Source: Anaerolineaceae bacterium (GTDB lineage: Bacteria; Chloroflexota; Anaerolineae; Anaerolineales; Anaerolineaceae). Taken from it: a DNA stretch of 64,000 nucleotides. Shown one piece after another: positions 50,270-59,625 of the stretch (its first letter is position 1; every line of letters begins with the position of its first letter). The notes under the pieces are model-generated. The model made no database searches, was not told the DNA's origin, and saw only the letters and a list, made by a program, of their open reading frames with translations. A program made the position numbers and the translations under genes. Where the stretch lies: the NCBI GenBank assembly GCA_029975475.1, contig JARKPB010000008.1:744001-808000 (forward strand). The letters run 5' to 3'.

Positions 50270-50929
50270 ATGTTGCGGAAGTTTATGAGTTACCTGATCA
50301 AGTTTTTTGTCTTAGCTGTTGTGTCATTTGCTTTTATCCTCGTGCTGGCAAGAAGCGCTACCTGGCTGCTTTCTTTTCACCAAATTAAAACCTTTGATAC
50401 GGTTCAGCCTGCCAGAGTGGCGATCATTTTTGGCGCTGGGCTTCGCCGCGACGGCACGCCAACCGAGGTTCTGCGCGACCGGATTGCCGCGGGGGTCAGA
50501 CTGTATCAGGCAAAAAGAGTTGAAAAATTACTGATGTCAGGTGATAACCGCTTCATAGAATATAATGAGCCGGCGGCGATGAAGGCGTACGCACTTTCCC
50601 TTGGTGTTCCCGAGGAAGATATTGTCCTTGACTTCGCCGGAAGAAGAACTTACGATACCTGCTACCGGGCAAAAGCAATCTTCGGAGTTGACCGCGCGAT
50701 TCTGGTAACGCAGCGTTTTCACCTTCCACGAGCGCTTCTGACCTGCAACCGCTTAGGGCTGCAGGTAGAAGGCGTTCCCGCGGATTTGCAGGCGTACCAT
50801 CCAGGATCGCAGCGCTTCTGGGAAATTCGCGAAATTCCCGCATCGCTCATAGCGATTTTGGATGTTACCATCCTTCATCCCAAACCCGTCCTTGGGGAGG
50901 CGGAGCCGATTTTTCCTGCCCATGATTAG
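50270..50929 (+). CDS. SanA/YdcF-like DUF218 membrane protein
   Basis: 219 residues with one N-terminal membrane helix (LIKFFVLAVVSFAFILVLA) and a DUF218 domain facing outward: ARVAIIFGAGLRRDGTPTEV, KLLMSGDN, FAGRRTYDTCYRAKAIFG and ILVTQRFHLPRALLTCNRLG. SanA of enterics affects vancomycin exclusion and envelope barrier; the molecular activity is not known. It starts just after a -10 element with no ribosome site. Confidence 0.88.
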   Translation: MLRKFMSYLIKFFVLAVVSFAFILVLARSATWLLSFHQIKTFDTVQPARVAIIFGAGLRRDGTPTEVLRDRIAAGVRLYQAKRVEKLLMSGDNRFIEYNEPAAMKAYALSLGVPEEDIVLDFAGRRTYDTCYRAKAIFGVDRAILVTQRFHLPRALLTCNRLGLQVEGVPADLQAYHPGSQRFWEIREIPASLIAILDVTILHPKPVLGEAEPIFPAHD

Positions 50930-50949
50930 AAAATGAATATACAGATCAT

Positions 50950-50958
50950 TGCTATAAT
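50950..50958 (+). promoter_or_regulatory. Extended -10 promoter of the HD-domain gene
   Basis: TGCTATAAT followed by 18 bases that include a GGAGAGG ribosome site before the ATG at 50977. Confidence 0.65.
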
Positions 50959-50976
50959 ATCTGGAGAGGCAAGGAC

Positions 50977-51552
50977 ATGAATCGCGACACCGCTTATTCG
51001 ATCGTTAGAGAATTTGTTAAAAGTGAGAATTTGATTGGACACATGCTTTCGGTTGAAGCCGCCATGCGATTTTATGCGGAAAAGCTGAACCAGGATGTGG
51101 AAAAATGGGGCATCACCGGTCTATTGCACGATTTTGACTGGGAGATTCACCCGACGCTGGAAGATCATCCCTCCGCCGGGGCGCCGATCTTAAGAGAAAA
51201 AGGCGTGCCCGAAGAGATTGTCAGCGCAATTCTAAGCCACGCGGACCACACCGGAATTCCGCGCGACACTGAAATGGCGCGTTACTTATTTGCCTGCGAT
51301 GAAATTACCGGCCTGATCACAGCGGTGGCGTATGTTCGCCCGTCTCGCTCGCTCTATGATTTGACATCCTCCTCTGTAAAAAAGAAATGGAAGGATCGGG
51401 CTTTCGCAGCCGGCGCGAACCGCCAAGAAATCGAACGCGGGGCGGCAGAGATTGGCCTGGACCTTTGGGAGCACACCGATAATGTCATTCTGGCGATGCG
51501 TAAAATTGCCAAAGCGCTAAACCTTGAAGGCAGCCTTTCTTCACCTGGCTAA
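50977..51552 (+). CDS. HD-domain hydrolase
   Basis: 191 residues with the metal ligands of the HD superfamily: His in LIGHMLSVEAAMRFYA, HD in GLLHDFDWEIHP, a further His in EDHPSAG and ILSHADHTG, and the distal Asp in FACDEITGLITA. Such enzymes act on nucleotides or phosphoesters; the substrate is unknown. The start has GGAGAGGCAAGGAC upstream. The next gene begins 11 bases after the stop, so they form an operon. Confidence 0.88.
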   Translation: MNRDTAYSIVREFVKSENLIGHMLSVEAAMRFYAEKLNQDVEKWGITGLLHDFDWEIHPTLEDHPSAGAPILREKGVPEEIVSAILSHADHTGIPRDTEMARYLFACDEITGLITAVAYVRPSRSLYDLTSSSVKKKWKDRAFAAGANRQEIERGAAEIGLDLWEHTDNVILAMRKIAKALNLEGSLSSPG

Positions 51553-51563
51553 GAGGAGGCCGG

Positions 51564-52670
51564 ATGTCACTCACAGGAAAAGGTTTTTTTATCTGGAAAA
51601 TCCCCGATTGTGAAGGTGGTAATCCTGCCACAATCGCGGACGTCGCGAAAAGCGCCAGGCTCTCGCATGTGTGCATAAAAATCGCCGACGGACCCTACAT
51701 CTACAATTACGACAAAGTGAACAAAGTCGATCTGGTGCCCGCGGTTGTTACTGCCCTACATAAAAAGAGCATCCAGGCCTGGGGATGGCACTATATTTAT
51801 GGTTATGACCCGGTCGGGGAAGCGAAAATGGCAGTGCAGCGCTGCGTTTCTTTAAATCTGGATGGATATATCATAGACGCAGAGGGTGAATTTAAAAACC
51901 CCGGAAAAGATGTGGCAGCCCGAACCTTCCTGAAAGAATTTCGAAAAAGCCTGCCGAATTTTCCGGTCGCGCTATGCTCGTATCGTTTCCCAAGCTATCA
52001 CCCCCAGTTTCCCTGGACCGCGTTCCTTGAAAAAACCAATTTCAACATGCCACAGGTGTACTGGGAACAGGCCCACAATCCCGGAGCGCAGCTCAAGCGT
52101 TCATACAAAGAATTCCAGGGCATCACACCGGTACGACCGTATTTAGCCACAGGGCCAACTTATTTTGTATCCGGATGGGCGCCAACGGTCGCCGACATTA
52201 ACGAGTTTTTGAATACCGCAAAAACATTAAAAATTCCAGCAGTCAATTTCTTTAGCTGGGATTACGCCAGACGGTCCTTAAAGCCCCTCTGGGACGCGGT
52301 GGCCAGTTTTGCCTGGGACGCCACCCCGCCTCCGCCCGTTAAAGATATCCCAGAATTACTGATGATCGCCTTAAATACCCGCGATGGAACGATTGCATCC
52401 AGCCTCTACGCGGTTGATGCGGTTTTCATCACCGCCAACCAAACCATTCAGGGTAATGAAGCGGTCAGGCTGTATTACAATGAGTTTTTCGCAAAAACCC
52501 TGCTCAATGCAACATTTAAATTAACCGGTACTACCGGGAGCGGCAATTCCAGACATATTACCTGGACAGCCAGCGGAACCAACGGCGTGATCAAAAACGG
52601 AAACGATACCATCGGCATTATGGACGGCAAAATCGTTTACCATTACACCTCATTTACGATTAGCAGGTGA
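51564..52670 (+). CDS. TIM-barrel glycosidase-like protein fused to an NTF2/SnoaL-like domain
   Basis: 368 residues. The first 260 look like a glycosidase-type barrel ([50 protein letters not shown] with acidic residues, [25 protein letters not shown]). The last 100 resemble the NTF2/SnoaL fold ([46 protein letters not shown]). No signal peptide is seen, so the barrel, if active on glycans, would work inside the cell. GAGGAGG precedes the ATG. The end overlaps the convergent gyrA-type gene by 21 bases. Confidence 0.72.
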   Translation: MSLTGKGFFIWKIPDCEGGNPATIADVAKSARLSHVCIKIADGPYIYNYDKVNKVDLVPAVVTALHKKSIQAWGWHYIYGYDPVGEAKMAVQRCVSLNLDGYIIDAEGEFKNPGKDVAARTFLKEFRKSLPNFPVALCSYRFPSYHPQFPWTAFLEKTNFNMPQVYWEQAHNPGAQLKRSYKEFQGITPVRPYLATGPTYFVSGWAPTVADINEFLNTAKTLKIPAVNFFSWDYARRSLKPLWDAVASFAWDATPPPPVKDIPELLMIALNTRDGTIASSLYAVDAVFITANQTIQGNEAVRLYYNEFFAKTLLNATFKLTGTTGSGNSRHITWTASGTNGVIKNGNDTIGIMDGKIVYHYTSFTISR

Positions 52671-55142
52671 GCGCTTCGCTTTTCGAGAACCGCCTTTGGA
52701 AAGGCGCTGCAGCAGCAGAAGATAATCAACGACCGGTAAAATTTCCACCAGCGAATCACCGGGTTTAATCTCCAGCACCGATTGCCCGGCCCTTCCGCGC
52801 CGGTTTAATGGGATTTCATCTAAGCGAAATCCTTTTCCGGCAGCTTTCTTGAACAACGCAATACCGCTAGCGTTTTTCTTCCCCGCCAGTAATCCGATCA
52901 ACTTCTCACCCGCTTTCAACTTTGCGGCCACAACCCCCTGCCCGTAGCGTCCCTGTAAAGGAAAATCTTCGCTGGTCATCCGCCAACCCGCTCCCTGACT
53001 GGACAGTAATAAGAATTCTGCAGCTTCCAAAAGCGCGGCCGCGGATATGACCTCAGCCTGGGGGTTGAGCTTAATTCCCGCCACCCCAGCAGCAATCAGC
53101 CCCATGGGACGGATTTCCTCTTCAGAGAAGCGAATACCAAATCCATCGCTGGTAAAAAGATAGACATCCGTCATGCCATTGGTTATACCCGCATTAATGA
53201 GCGCGTCCCCTTGGTTGACCTTTACCAGATTGAATAACTGCGCGCTTGCCCCCGGCAATTCGGCAATATCGGTTTTCTTCACCAGGCCCAATCTGGACAC
53301 GGTAAGCACATACAGGCCGGGTCCTTCCCAGTTAACCGGCAAGGCAAAGCCAGCAATAATCCGTTCTGTTTCGCTGAAAGGAGTCGCTTTGTTGAGGGCG
53401 ATCCCTTCAGTAATTTTTTCGCTTTCCGGGACTGCATGCACCGGCAGGGCAGCAGCTTTACCGTTTTCAGCTACCAGATAAAGGGTTTGATGGGTATTGG
53501 TATGTAATAGAATGCGCGGGGCTACTTTTCCGCTCAAACGCGGTGTTTCATCTTTGGTGAAACGAACCAGCCGGTTCTCGCTGCTTAACGCAACCCAGCA
53601 GGGCTCCGCGGGGGTCAAGTCCGTCGTGGTGAGCAGTTTGGCGATCGCTTTTTGATCGTTTACCTGAACAATTAATGTCCGTCGCTTGTCAGCATATAAA
53701 TTCTTGGCAGCCTGCAATTCCTGATCGCAGGCATCCCGCAACAATTTTGGGGATTTTAATAACGCGGTTAAATGTTTTATCGTGTCCAGAAGCTGCCGGT
53801 ACTCCTCTTCGATCTTCCTTCGTTCCAGAGCGGCCAGGCGTTTTAACGGCATATCCAAAATCGCCTGAGCCTGTATATCTGAGAGCTTGTATTTCTTAAT
53901 CAACTTTAGCCGGGCGGTTTCAGCGTCAGCTGACGATTTTATCAAGGCAATTATATCATCCAGGTTTTTTATGGCTATGCGCAATCCTTCTAGAATATGC
54001 GCTCTTGCCTGCGCTTTTGCCAGATCATATTCCGAGCGCCTTTTGATCACCTCCAATCGATGGTTGAGATACACTTTTAAAGCCTGCTTTAAGGACAGCA
54101 GGCGCGGCTCCCCACCGACCAGAGCCAAAATCGAAATGCCGAAAGTGACCTCTAAAGGCGTCTTGCGATATAGCTCGCGCATTACCTCTTCCGCTTCAGC
54201 AGCCTTCGAAAGCTCTATCACGATCCGCATTCCCTGCCGATCCGATTCATCGCGCAAGTCGGAAATGCCGGTCAGGCTCCCTTCGCGAACCAACTCGGCA
54301 ATCCGTTCAATCAGGCTGGCTTTGTTGGTTTGATACGGCAGTTCGCTGATGATCAACCGGGTTTTTCCGCGCGTCATTTCTTCCAGATGCATCCGCCCGC
54401 GCACCAAAATGCGGCCTTTCCCGGTGGCGTAAGCGCTGGCAAGTTCATCCTTCCCGCTTTCCTGAAGAATCAACCCTCCCGTTGGAAAATCGGGACCTTT
54501 GATGAACTTCATCAAATCTTCAACGGTCAGATCTTCCAGATTCGACCAGTGTTTCAACAGATAGGAACAGGCATCAATCACTTCACCAAGATTATGAGGG
54601 GGGATATTTGTCGCCATGCCAACCGCGATCCCGCTCGCGCCGTTTACCAGAAGGTTTGGCACGCCGGCGGGAAGAACCACCGGTTCATCCAGTGATTCAT
54701 CAAAGTTTGCGGAAAAATCAACTGTGTTCCTATCAATCTGATTTAGCAGTTCGAGCGCGTAAGATGTCAACCGCGCTTCGGTATAACGCATGGCCGCCGG
54801 AGGATCACCGTCAATTGAGCCAAAATTCCCCTGCCCATCCACAATCGGGTTGCGCATGCTGAAATCTTGAGCCATTCTCGCCATGGCTTCATACACCGCC
54901 GCGTCCCCGTGGGGATGGTATTTCCCCAATACTTCCCCGACGATGCGCGCCGATTTTTTATATCCTGAATCAGCCCTCAACCCCATGTCGTACATGCCGT
55001 ATAAAATTCGGCGCTGCACAGGCTTCAGTCCGTCCCGCGCATCCGGCAGCGCACGGGAAACGATAACAGACATGGCATAATCGAGGTAAGATTGCTGCAT
55101 TTCCCGATCAATGTCTACTTTTCGCACGGTTCCAATATCCAT
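52650..55142 (-). CDS. gyrA: Type II DNA topoisomerase subunit A (GyrA/ParC)
   Basis: Cuts and rejoins DNA with subunit B to change supercoiling. The 830 residues have the winged-helix domain with catalytic Tyr in [10 protein letters not shown], the [19 protein letters not shown] helix, a coiled coil, and a C-terminal propeller of four to six blades. Positions matching E. coli GyrA 83 and 87 are Ala and Glu. The canonical GyrA box (QRRGGKG) is not visible; closest blade motifs read RRGRAGQ and QGRYGQGV, so ParC cannot be excluded. The start at 55142 has GGAGGG upstream. Confidence 0.9.
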   Translation of the reverse strand: MDIGTVRKVDIDREMQQSYLDYAMSVIVSRALPDARDGLKPVQRRILYGMYDMGLRADSGYKKSARIVGEVLGKYHPHGDAAVYEAMARMAQDFSMRNPIVDGQGNFGSIDGDPPAAMRYTEARLTSYALELLNQIDRNTVDFSANFDESLDEPVVLPAGVPNLLVNGASGIAVGMATNIPPHNLGEVIDACSYLLKHWSNLEDLTVEDLMKFIKGPDFPTGGLILQESGKDELASAYATGKGRILVRGRMHLEEMTRGKTRLIISELPYQTNKASLIERIAELVREGSLTGISDLRDESDRQGMRIVIELSKAAEAEEVMRELYRKTPLEVTFGISILALVGGEPRLLSLKQALKVYLNHRLEVIKRRSEYDLAKAQARAHILEGLRIAIKNLDDIIALIKSSADAETARLKLIKKYKLSDIQAQAILDMPLKRLAALERRKIEEEYRQLLDTIKHLTALLKSPKLLRDACDQELQAAKNLYADKRRTLIVQVNDQKAIAKLLTTTDLTPAEPCWVALSSENRLVRFTKDETPRLSGKVAPRILLHTNTHQTLYLVAENGKAAALPVHAVPESEKITEGIALNKATPFSETERIIAGFALPVNWEGPGLYVLTVSRLGLVKKTDIAELPGASAQLFNLVKVNQGDALINAGITNGMTDVYLFTSDGFGIRFSEEEIRPMGLIAAGVAGIKLNPQAEVISAAALLEAAEFLLLSSQGAGWRMTSEDFPLQGRYGQGVVAAKLKAGEKLIGLLAGKKNASGIALFKKAAGKGFRLDEIPLNRRGRAGQSVLEIKPGDSLVEILPVVDYLLLLQRLSKGGSRKAKRSPANRK

Positions 55143-55174
55143 GGGTAACCCTCCGAACAAACATTCTAGGTTTA

Positions 55175-55180
55175 ATTATA
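55175..55180 (-). promoter_or_regulatory. Probable -10 element of the gyrA-type gene
   Basis: Minus-strand TATAAT about 32 bases before the ATG, just downstream of the rpoC terminator. The -35 is weak. Confidence 0.5.
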
Positions 55181-55190
55181 CCCCTGCTTA

Positions 55191-55223
55191 AAAAAAGAAA
55201 TCCGGGAAATTCCGGATTTCTTT
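55191..55223 (-). terminator. Terminator of rpoC
   Basis: On the minus strand, a 12-bp stem (AAAGAAATCCGG / CCGGATTTCTTT; 55223-55212 with 55205-55194), a 6-base loop and further T residues. It lies 10 bases after the rpoC stop codon. Confidence 0.9.
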
Positions 55224-55233
55224 GGTTTTATGT

Positions 55234-58200
55234 TCACGCCTCGAGCGGTTCTCCCGGCTCGCTGGCATCTCCCTCTTCAACCGGTGCGGGGTGGAAACGC
55301 CCTTCAACAAAACCGGTACCCGCCGGAATGAGTTTGCCGATAATCACATTTTCCTTCAGGCCAAACAGAGGATCTTCAGCCGAGGCAATCGCGGCGCCCG
55401 CCAGCACTTTGATGGTATGCTGGAAAGAAGATGCCGAAAGGAAGGAATCGGTGCTCAATGAAGCCTTGGTGACGCCAAGCAAGATTTCCACATAACGAGC
55501 GGGCTGCTTGCCCTGGGAAATCATGACCTCATTGACCTGACGGATTTCAAGCCGATCCACCAGATCCATTGGCAGGTAGTGGGTATCGCCCGGACGAATC
55601 ACCTGAACCTTGCCCAGCATCTTGCGAATAATCACCTCAAAATGCTTGTCGTTGATGTTCTGACCCTGAGCGCGGTAGACTTTCTGAATTTCAGAAAGCA
55701 GATAGAGCATACAGGCATCCCGACCTTTGATTCGCAAAATCGTGTGCGGGTTTAAGGATCCTTCGGTCAACGGCTGGCCGGCCTCGACGTACTCATTGTC
55801 TTTAATGAGCAGACGAGATGTGGACGGAATTTCATATTCCTCACTCTCTTTCTGCTCATACGCCACAACGACTTTGCGCCCTTCGACCCGAACCCGGCCA
55901 GCGTGCTGCGCCGTAATGGTCGCTTCGCCAAGCGTGGCGATCACATCGTTTTGCGAGACAGTGCCCTCATCAGCGACTTCAATCTTCCAGGCATCTGGAA
56001 TATCATATTCGTCTGAAACCAGTTCCGAGCGTTCCACCCGGACCATACGCTGGTCCCCAGCCCGATCCCCCTGGAATATTTTTGCCTGACCGGCGATCCG
56101 GGTAATCACCGCTTCGCCTTTGGGCTGGCGGCGGGCTTCGAACAACTCTTCTACGCGAGGCAGACCGGTGGTAATATCGCCGCCGCCGGCAGCCACACCA
56201 CCGGTGTGGAAAGTTCGCAGCGTCAGCTGGGTGCCCGGCTCGCCAATAGACTGCGCGGCGACAGTTCCAACGGTCGCGCCCAGCTCAACCAGTTTGCCGC
56301 GGCCCAAATCCATACCGTAACACTTTGCGCACACGCCGTGCACAAGCTCGCAGGTCATGGTCGAGCGCACTTTCACCATCTCGATGTTGGCAGGTGTGAT
56401 TTTCCGAATTTGCTCGTGATCCAGGATTACGCCTTTATCGACCAGGATCTCACCGGTCTTTGGATCAATCACCCGTTCCGCGGTGACACGCCCGTACAGA
56501 CGCGTGGCCATATTCTGCCCGGCGACGTCATCGGACTTGCGAATCCAGATTCCTTCGTCAGTTCCGCAGTCCAGCTCGTTAATGATCAAATCTTGTGCGA
56601 CATCCACAAGGCGGCGGGTTAGGTAACCGGCATCCGCGGTACGCAGCGCGGTATCTGCCAGACCTTTTCTGGCGCCGTGGGTGGAGATAAAGTACTCCAG
56701 CGCGGTCAAACCTTCGCGGAAATTCGACTGGATCGGCAGGCGAATGATACGCCCGGCCGGGTCAGCCATTAACCCGCGCATCCCTGCGAGCTGAGCAATC
56801 GGGCCAAAACCGCCTTTGGTCGCCCCAGAGTAAGCCATCGTCGCCAGATTGCCGTACGGATCCATCGATTTCTTGACCGCATCAGCCACTTTCTTGGTCG
56901 TCTGCTGCCAGATCTCGATTACCCGGTCGGTGCGTTCCTGGTCGGTTAGCAGACCGCGGCGGTAAGAACGGTTGATCTGATCAACCTCTGCCTGAGCTTC
57001 AGCCAGGATTTTTTCTTTTTCAGCCGGAATCGTGATATCTGCCACCGCAATCGTTGACCCGGATTTCATGGCATACTCAAACCCGATATCCTTGATTCGG
57101 TCAGCGACTTCAGTGGTAACCGCTTCGCCGTGCAGCTCGTAAACCTGGGCGATCAAATCTTTAACTCCGCCTTTATCCAGCACTTCATTGAAGTAACGGA
57201 CCTTTTCAGGCAGGATCCGATTAAAGATCACCCGGCCGACGGTGGTATCAATCAACCGTTTTTCGGGCGCGGCCAGGCGGTCGCCTTTTTCATCGGCCCA
57301 AGTTTCAGCGTGGATCTTAATACGCGCGTGAATTTCCAGCTGGCCAAGCTCCATCGCCATTTCAACTTCGTCTAAATCAGCAAAAATACGCCCATCTCCC
57401 AGGTGTTTGCGGTTATCTTCCATCGTCAAATAATACACACCCAGGACCATATCTTTAGACGGGCTGATAATCGGCTCGCCGTCCGCAGGCTTGAGCAAAT
57501 TCCGCGAGGCAAGCATAAGATTGCGGGCTTCCCAGACGGCTTTCTCGGACAGGGGAACATGGACAGCCATCTGATCACCGTCAAAGTCCGCATTAAAAGC
57601 GGTGGTCACCAGCGGATGCAGTTGAATCGCGCTTCCTTCAATCAATATTGGTTCAAACGCCTGAATGCCAAGGCGGTGAAGGGTTGGCGCGCGGTTTAAG
57701 AGCACCGGGCGCTCCTTAATCACTTCTTCCAAAACTTCCCAGACTTCAGGACGATTGCGTTCGATAAACCGCCTGGCTCCTTTAACATTCGCCGCGTAGT
57801 TGTGCGAGACCAGACGGGCGATCACAAATGGGCGGAATAATTCCAGCGCCATTGATTTTGGCAGCCCGCACTGATACAGCTTCAGGGTCGGACCAACGAC
57901 AATCACCGAGCGCCCGGAGTAATCAACGCGCTTCCCAAGCAGGTTTCTACGGAAGCGGCCTTTCTTTCCTTTCAGCATGTCGCTCAGTGATTTCAATTCC
58001 CGGCGTCCACGGCGGGAAAGGGCTTTCCCGCGCTGGGAATTGTCAATCAGCGAATCCACCGCTTCCTGAAGCATGCGCTTTTCATTGCGCACAATGACGT
58101 CAGGCGCGCCTAATTCCAGAAGCCGTTTCAGACGGTTATTGCGGTTAATCACCCGACGATATAAATCATTCAGGTCCGATGTCGCGAACCGCCCGCCGTC

Positions 58201-59466
58201 TAATTGAACCATAGGCCGCAAATCCGGGGGGATGACCGGTAAAACCGTTAAAATCATCCACTCAGGGCGGTTTCCGGAGCGGCGAAACGCTTCGACAACC
58301 TTCAGCCGGGTAGTGGCTTTCTTCCGTTTTTGTTTGGATTTTGATGTGCGGACTTCCTGCCACAGGTCTTCTGCCAGTTTATCCAGATCGAGCCGGCGTA
58401 GAATATCGTAAAATGCTTCGGCGCCCATATCTGCGCGGAACACCTGTCCCCAGCGCGACTTGAGTTCGCGGTAACGGCTTTCGGTGAGGAAGGTAAACGG
58501 CCGCAGTTCCTGCAGCTCATCCCGCACAAATGAGTTTTGATTGGCGGATTTTGAAGTCTGATCTTCGAGCTGCATGCGCAGCGCTTCCATATCCTCATCA
58601 GCCTCGGCGCGAACCTGAGCTATCGCCAGTTTTATCTGTTCAACTTCACGTTGAAGCTGCTCTTTCCCTTCGCTCTCAAGTTCATCCAACCGCTCTTTCA
58701 CGATCTTTTGAACCCTGGCGATATGCGATGCAGCGATGGTCTCGCCTGCCTCAGCGATGACCACATTGGTGGCGGTGAAAACAACTTTCGCGTTCACCAC
58801 CTTACCCATTTTGTCCTGCAAGGTGCGCTCAAGCGACTGACCTTCCTGCACAACCGGTTCAAGTTTCTGAGCGATCAATTCATCCTGGCGGGTTTCGAGG
58901 TCAATGCGCTGCTGCTCAAATTCCTTGATCCGTTTATCCCGGTTCTGTTTAACTTCAAGGATTTTTTGATTAATGACAGCCGCCTGTTCTCGTTCTGAAA
59001 CGCTGATCTCGTCTTCCAGGCGTTTTAGCGCTTTCTGGCGGGCATCCTCATCCACATAAGTAACGATATACTGGGCAAAATACAAAACGCGGTCTAAATT
59101 TCGGCGGGAAATATCCAGAAGCAGGCCTAGATAAGAAGGAATCCGGCGCGTATACCAGATATGCGCCACGGGTGTAGCGAGGTCAATGTGACCCATCCGT
59201 TCGCGGCGCACAGAGGAGCGCGTCACCTCTACACCGCATTTATCGCAGACGATTCCCTTATAGCGCGGATTTTTGTACTTGCCGCAATAACACTGATAAT
59301 CGCGGGTCGGCCCAAAAATCGCCTCACAGAACAGGCCGTCTTTTTCAGGCCGCAGTCTGCGGTAATTAATCGTTTCTGGTTTGAGCACTTCGCCGTAGGA
59401 CCAGGATCGAATCGTCTCTGGAGAAGCCAGATTGATGCGGAGCGCAGCCAAGCTTTTGGTTTCCAT
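55234..59466 (-). CDS. rpoC: DNA-directed RNA polymerase beta' subunit
   Basis: The 1410-residue large subunit forms the active site with the catalytic motif [16 protein letters not shown] and carries the N-terminal zinc site [20 protein letters not shown]. The C-terminal trigger loop and jaw are present ([20 protein letters not shown]). A roughly 180-residue insertion, largely coiled coil plus a hammerhead-like stretch ([20 protein letters not shown]), lies between the zinc site and the clamp (about residues 130-320), at the place where Thermus beta' also has an insert. The ATG at 59466 has GAGGAGG upstream. rpoB is not adjacent. Confidence 0.97.
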   Translation of the reverse strand: METKSLAALRINLASPETIRSWSYGEVLKPETINYRRLRPEKDGLFCEAIFGPTRDYQCYCGKYKNPRYKGIVCDKCGVEVTRSSVRRERMGHIDLATPVAHIWYTRRIPSYLGLLLDISRRNLDRVLYFAQYIVTYVDEDARQKALKRLEDEISVSEREQAAVINQKILEVKQNRDKRIKEFEQQRIDLETRQDELIAQKLEPVVQEGQSLERTLQDKMGKVVNAKVVFTATNVVIAEAGETIAASHIARVQKIVKERLDELESEGKEQLQREVEQIKLAIAQVRAEADEDMEALRMQLEDQTSKSANQNSFVRDELQELRPFTFLTESRYRELKSRWGQVFRADMGAEAFYDILRRLDLDKLAEDLWQEVRTSKSKQKRKKATTRLKVVEAFRRSGNRPEWMILTVLPVIPPDLRPMVQLDGGRFATSDLNDLYRRVINRNNRLKRLLELGAPDVIVRNEKRMLQEAVDSLIDNSQRGKALSRRGRRELKSLSDMLKGKKGRFRRNLLGKRVDYSGRSVIVVGPTLKLYQCGLPKSMALELFRPFVIARLVSHNYAANVKGARRFIERNRPEVWEVLEEVIKERPVLLNRAPTLHRLGIQAFEPILIEGSAIQLHPLVTTAFNADFDGDQMAVHVPLSEKAVWEARNLMLASRNLLKPADGEPIISPSKDMVLGVYYLTMEDNRKHLGDGRIFADLDEVEMAMELGQLEIHARIKIHAETWADEKGDRLAAPEKRLIDTTVGRVIFNRILPEKVRYFNEVLDKGGVKDLIAQVYELHGEAVTTEVADRIKDIGFEYAMKSGSTIAVADITIPAEKEKILAEAQAEVDQINRSYRRGLLTDQERTDRVIEIWQQTTKKVADAVKKSMDPYGNLATMAYSGATKGGFGPIAQLAGMRGLMADPAGRIIRLPIQSNFREGLTALEYFISTHGARKGLADTALRTADAGYLTRRLVDVAQDLIINELDCGTDEGIWIRKSDDVAGQNMATRLYGRVTAERVIDPKTGEILVDKGVILDHEQIRKITPANIEMVKVRSTMTCELVHGVCAKCYGMDLGRGKLVELGATVGTVAAQSIGEPGTQLTLRTFHTGGVAAGGGDITTGLPRVEELFEARRQPKGEAVITRIAGQAKIFQGDRAGDQRMVRVERSELVSDEYDIPDAWKIEVADEGTVSQNDVIATLGEATITAQHAGRVRVEGRKVVVAYEQKESEEYEIPSTSRLLIKDNEYVEAGQPLTEGSLNPHTILRIKGRDACMLYLLSEIQKVYRAQGQNINDKHFEVIIRKMLGKVQVIRPGDTHYLPMDLVDRLEIRQVNEVMISQGKQPARYVEILLGVTKASLSTDSFLSASSFQHTIKVLAGAAIASAEDPLFGLKENVIIGKLIPAGTGFVEGRFHPAPVEEGDASEPGEPLEA

Positions 59467-59560
59467 TAATGCCTCCTCTGTATGCCCCTGGAGAATAAAA
59501 TACAAACAGCGCGAGAGCAGTTCTGCCCTTGCGCTTGGGTTATCTTTCTTTCAGGCGGTA

Positions 59561-59576
59561 CGTTTGCATGCAAACG
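59561..59576. promoter_or_regulatory. Perfect 16-base palindrome at the rpoC start site
   Basis: CGTTTGCATGCAAACG, perfectly symmetrical, begins 3 bases after the -10 on the minus strand and covers the predicted transcription start. The form recalls operators of LacI- or TetR-type repressors. It could instead be a short 5' hairpin. Confidence 0.6.
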
Positions 59577-59579
59577 AAA

Positions 59580-59588
59580 ATTATAACA
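59580..59588 (-). promoter_or_regulatory. Extended -10 promoter of rpoC
   Basis: Minus-strand TGTTATAAT (59588-59580) about 114 bases before the rpoC ATG. No good -35. It indicates that rpoC has its own transcript. Confidence 0.65.
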
Positions 59589-59625
59589 CAACAATTTCTA
59601 GAATAATAGACCAGATTTCATGATT

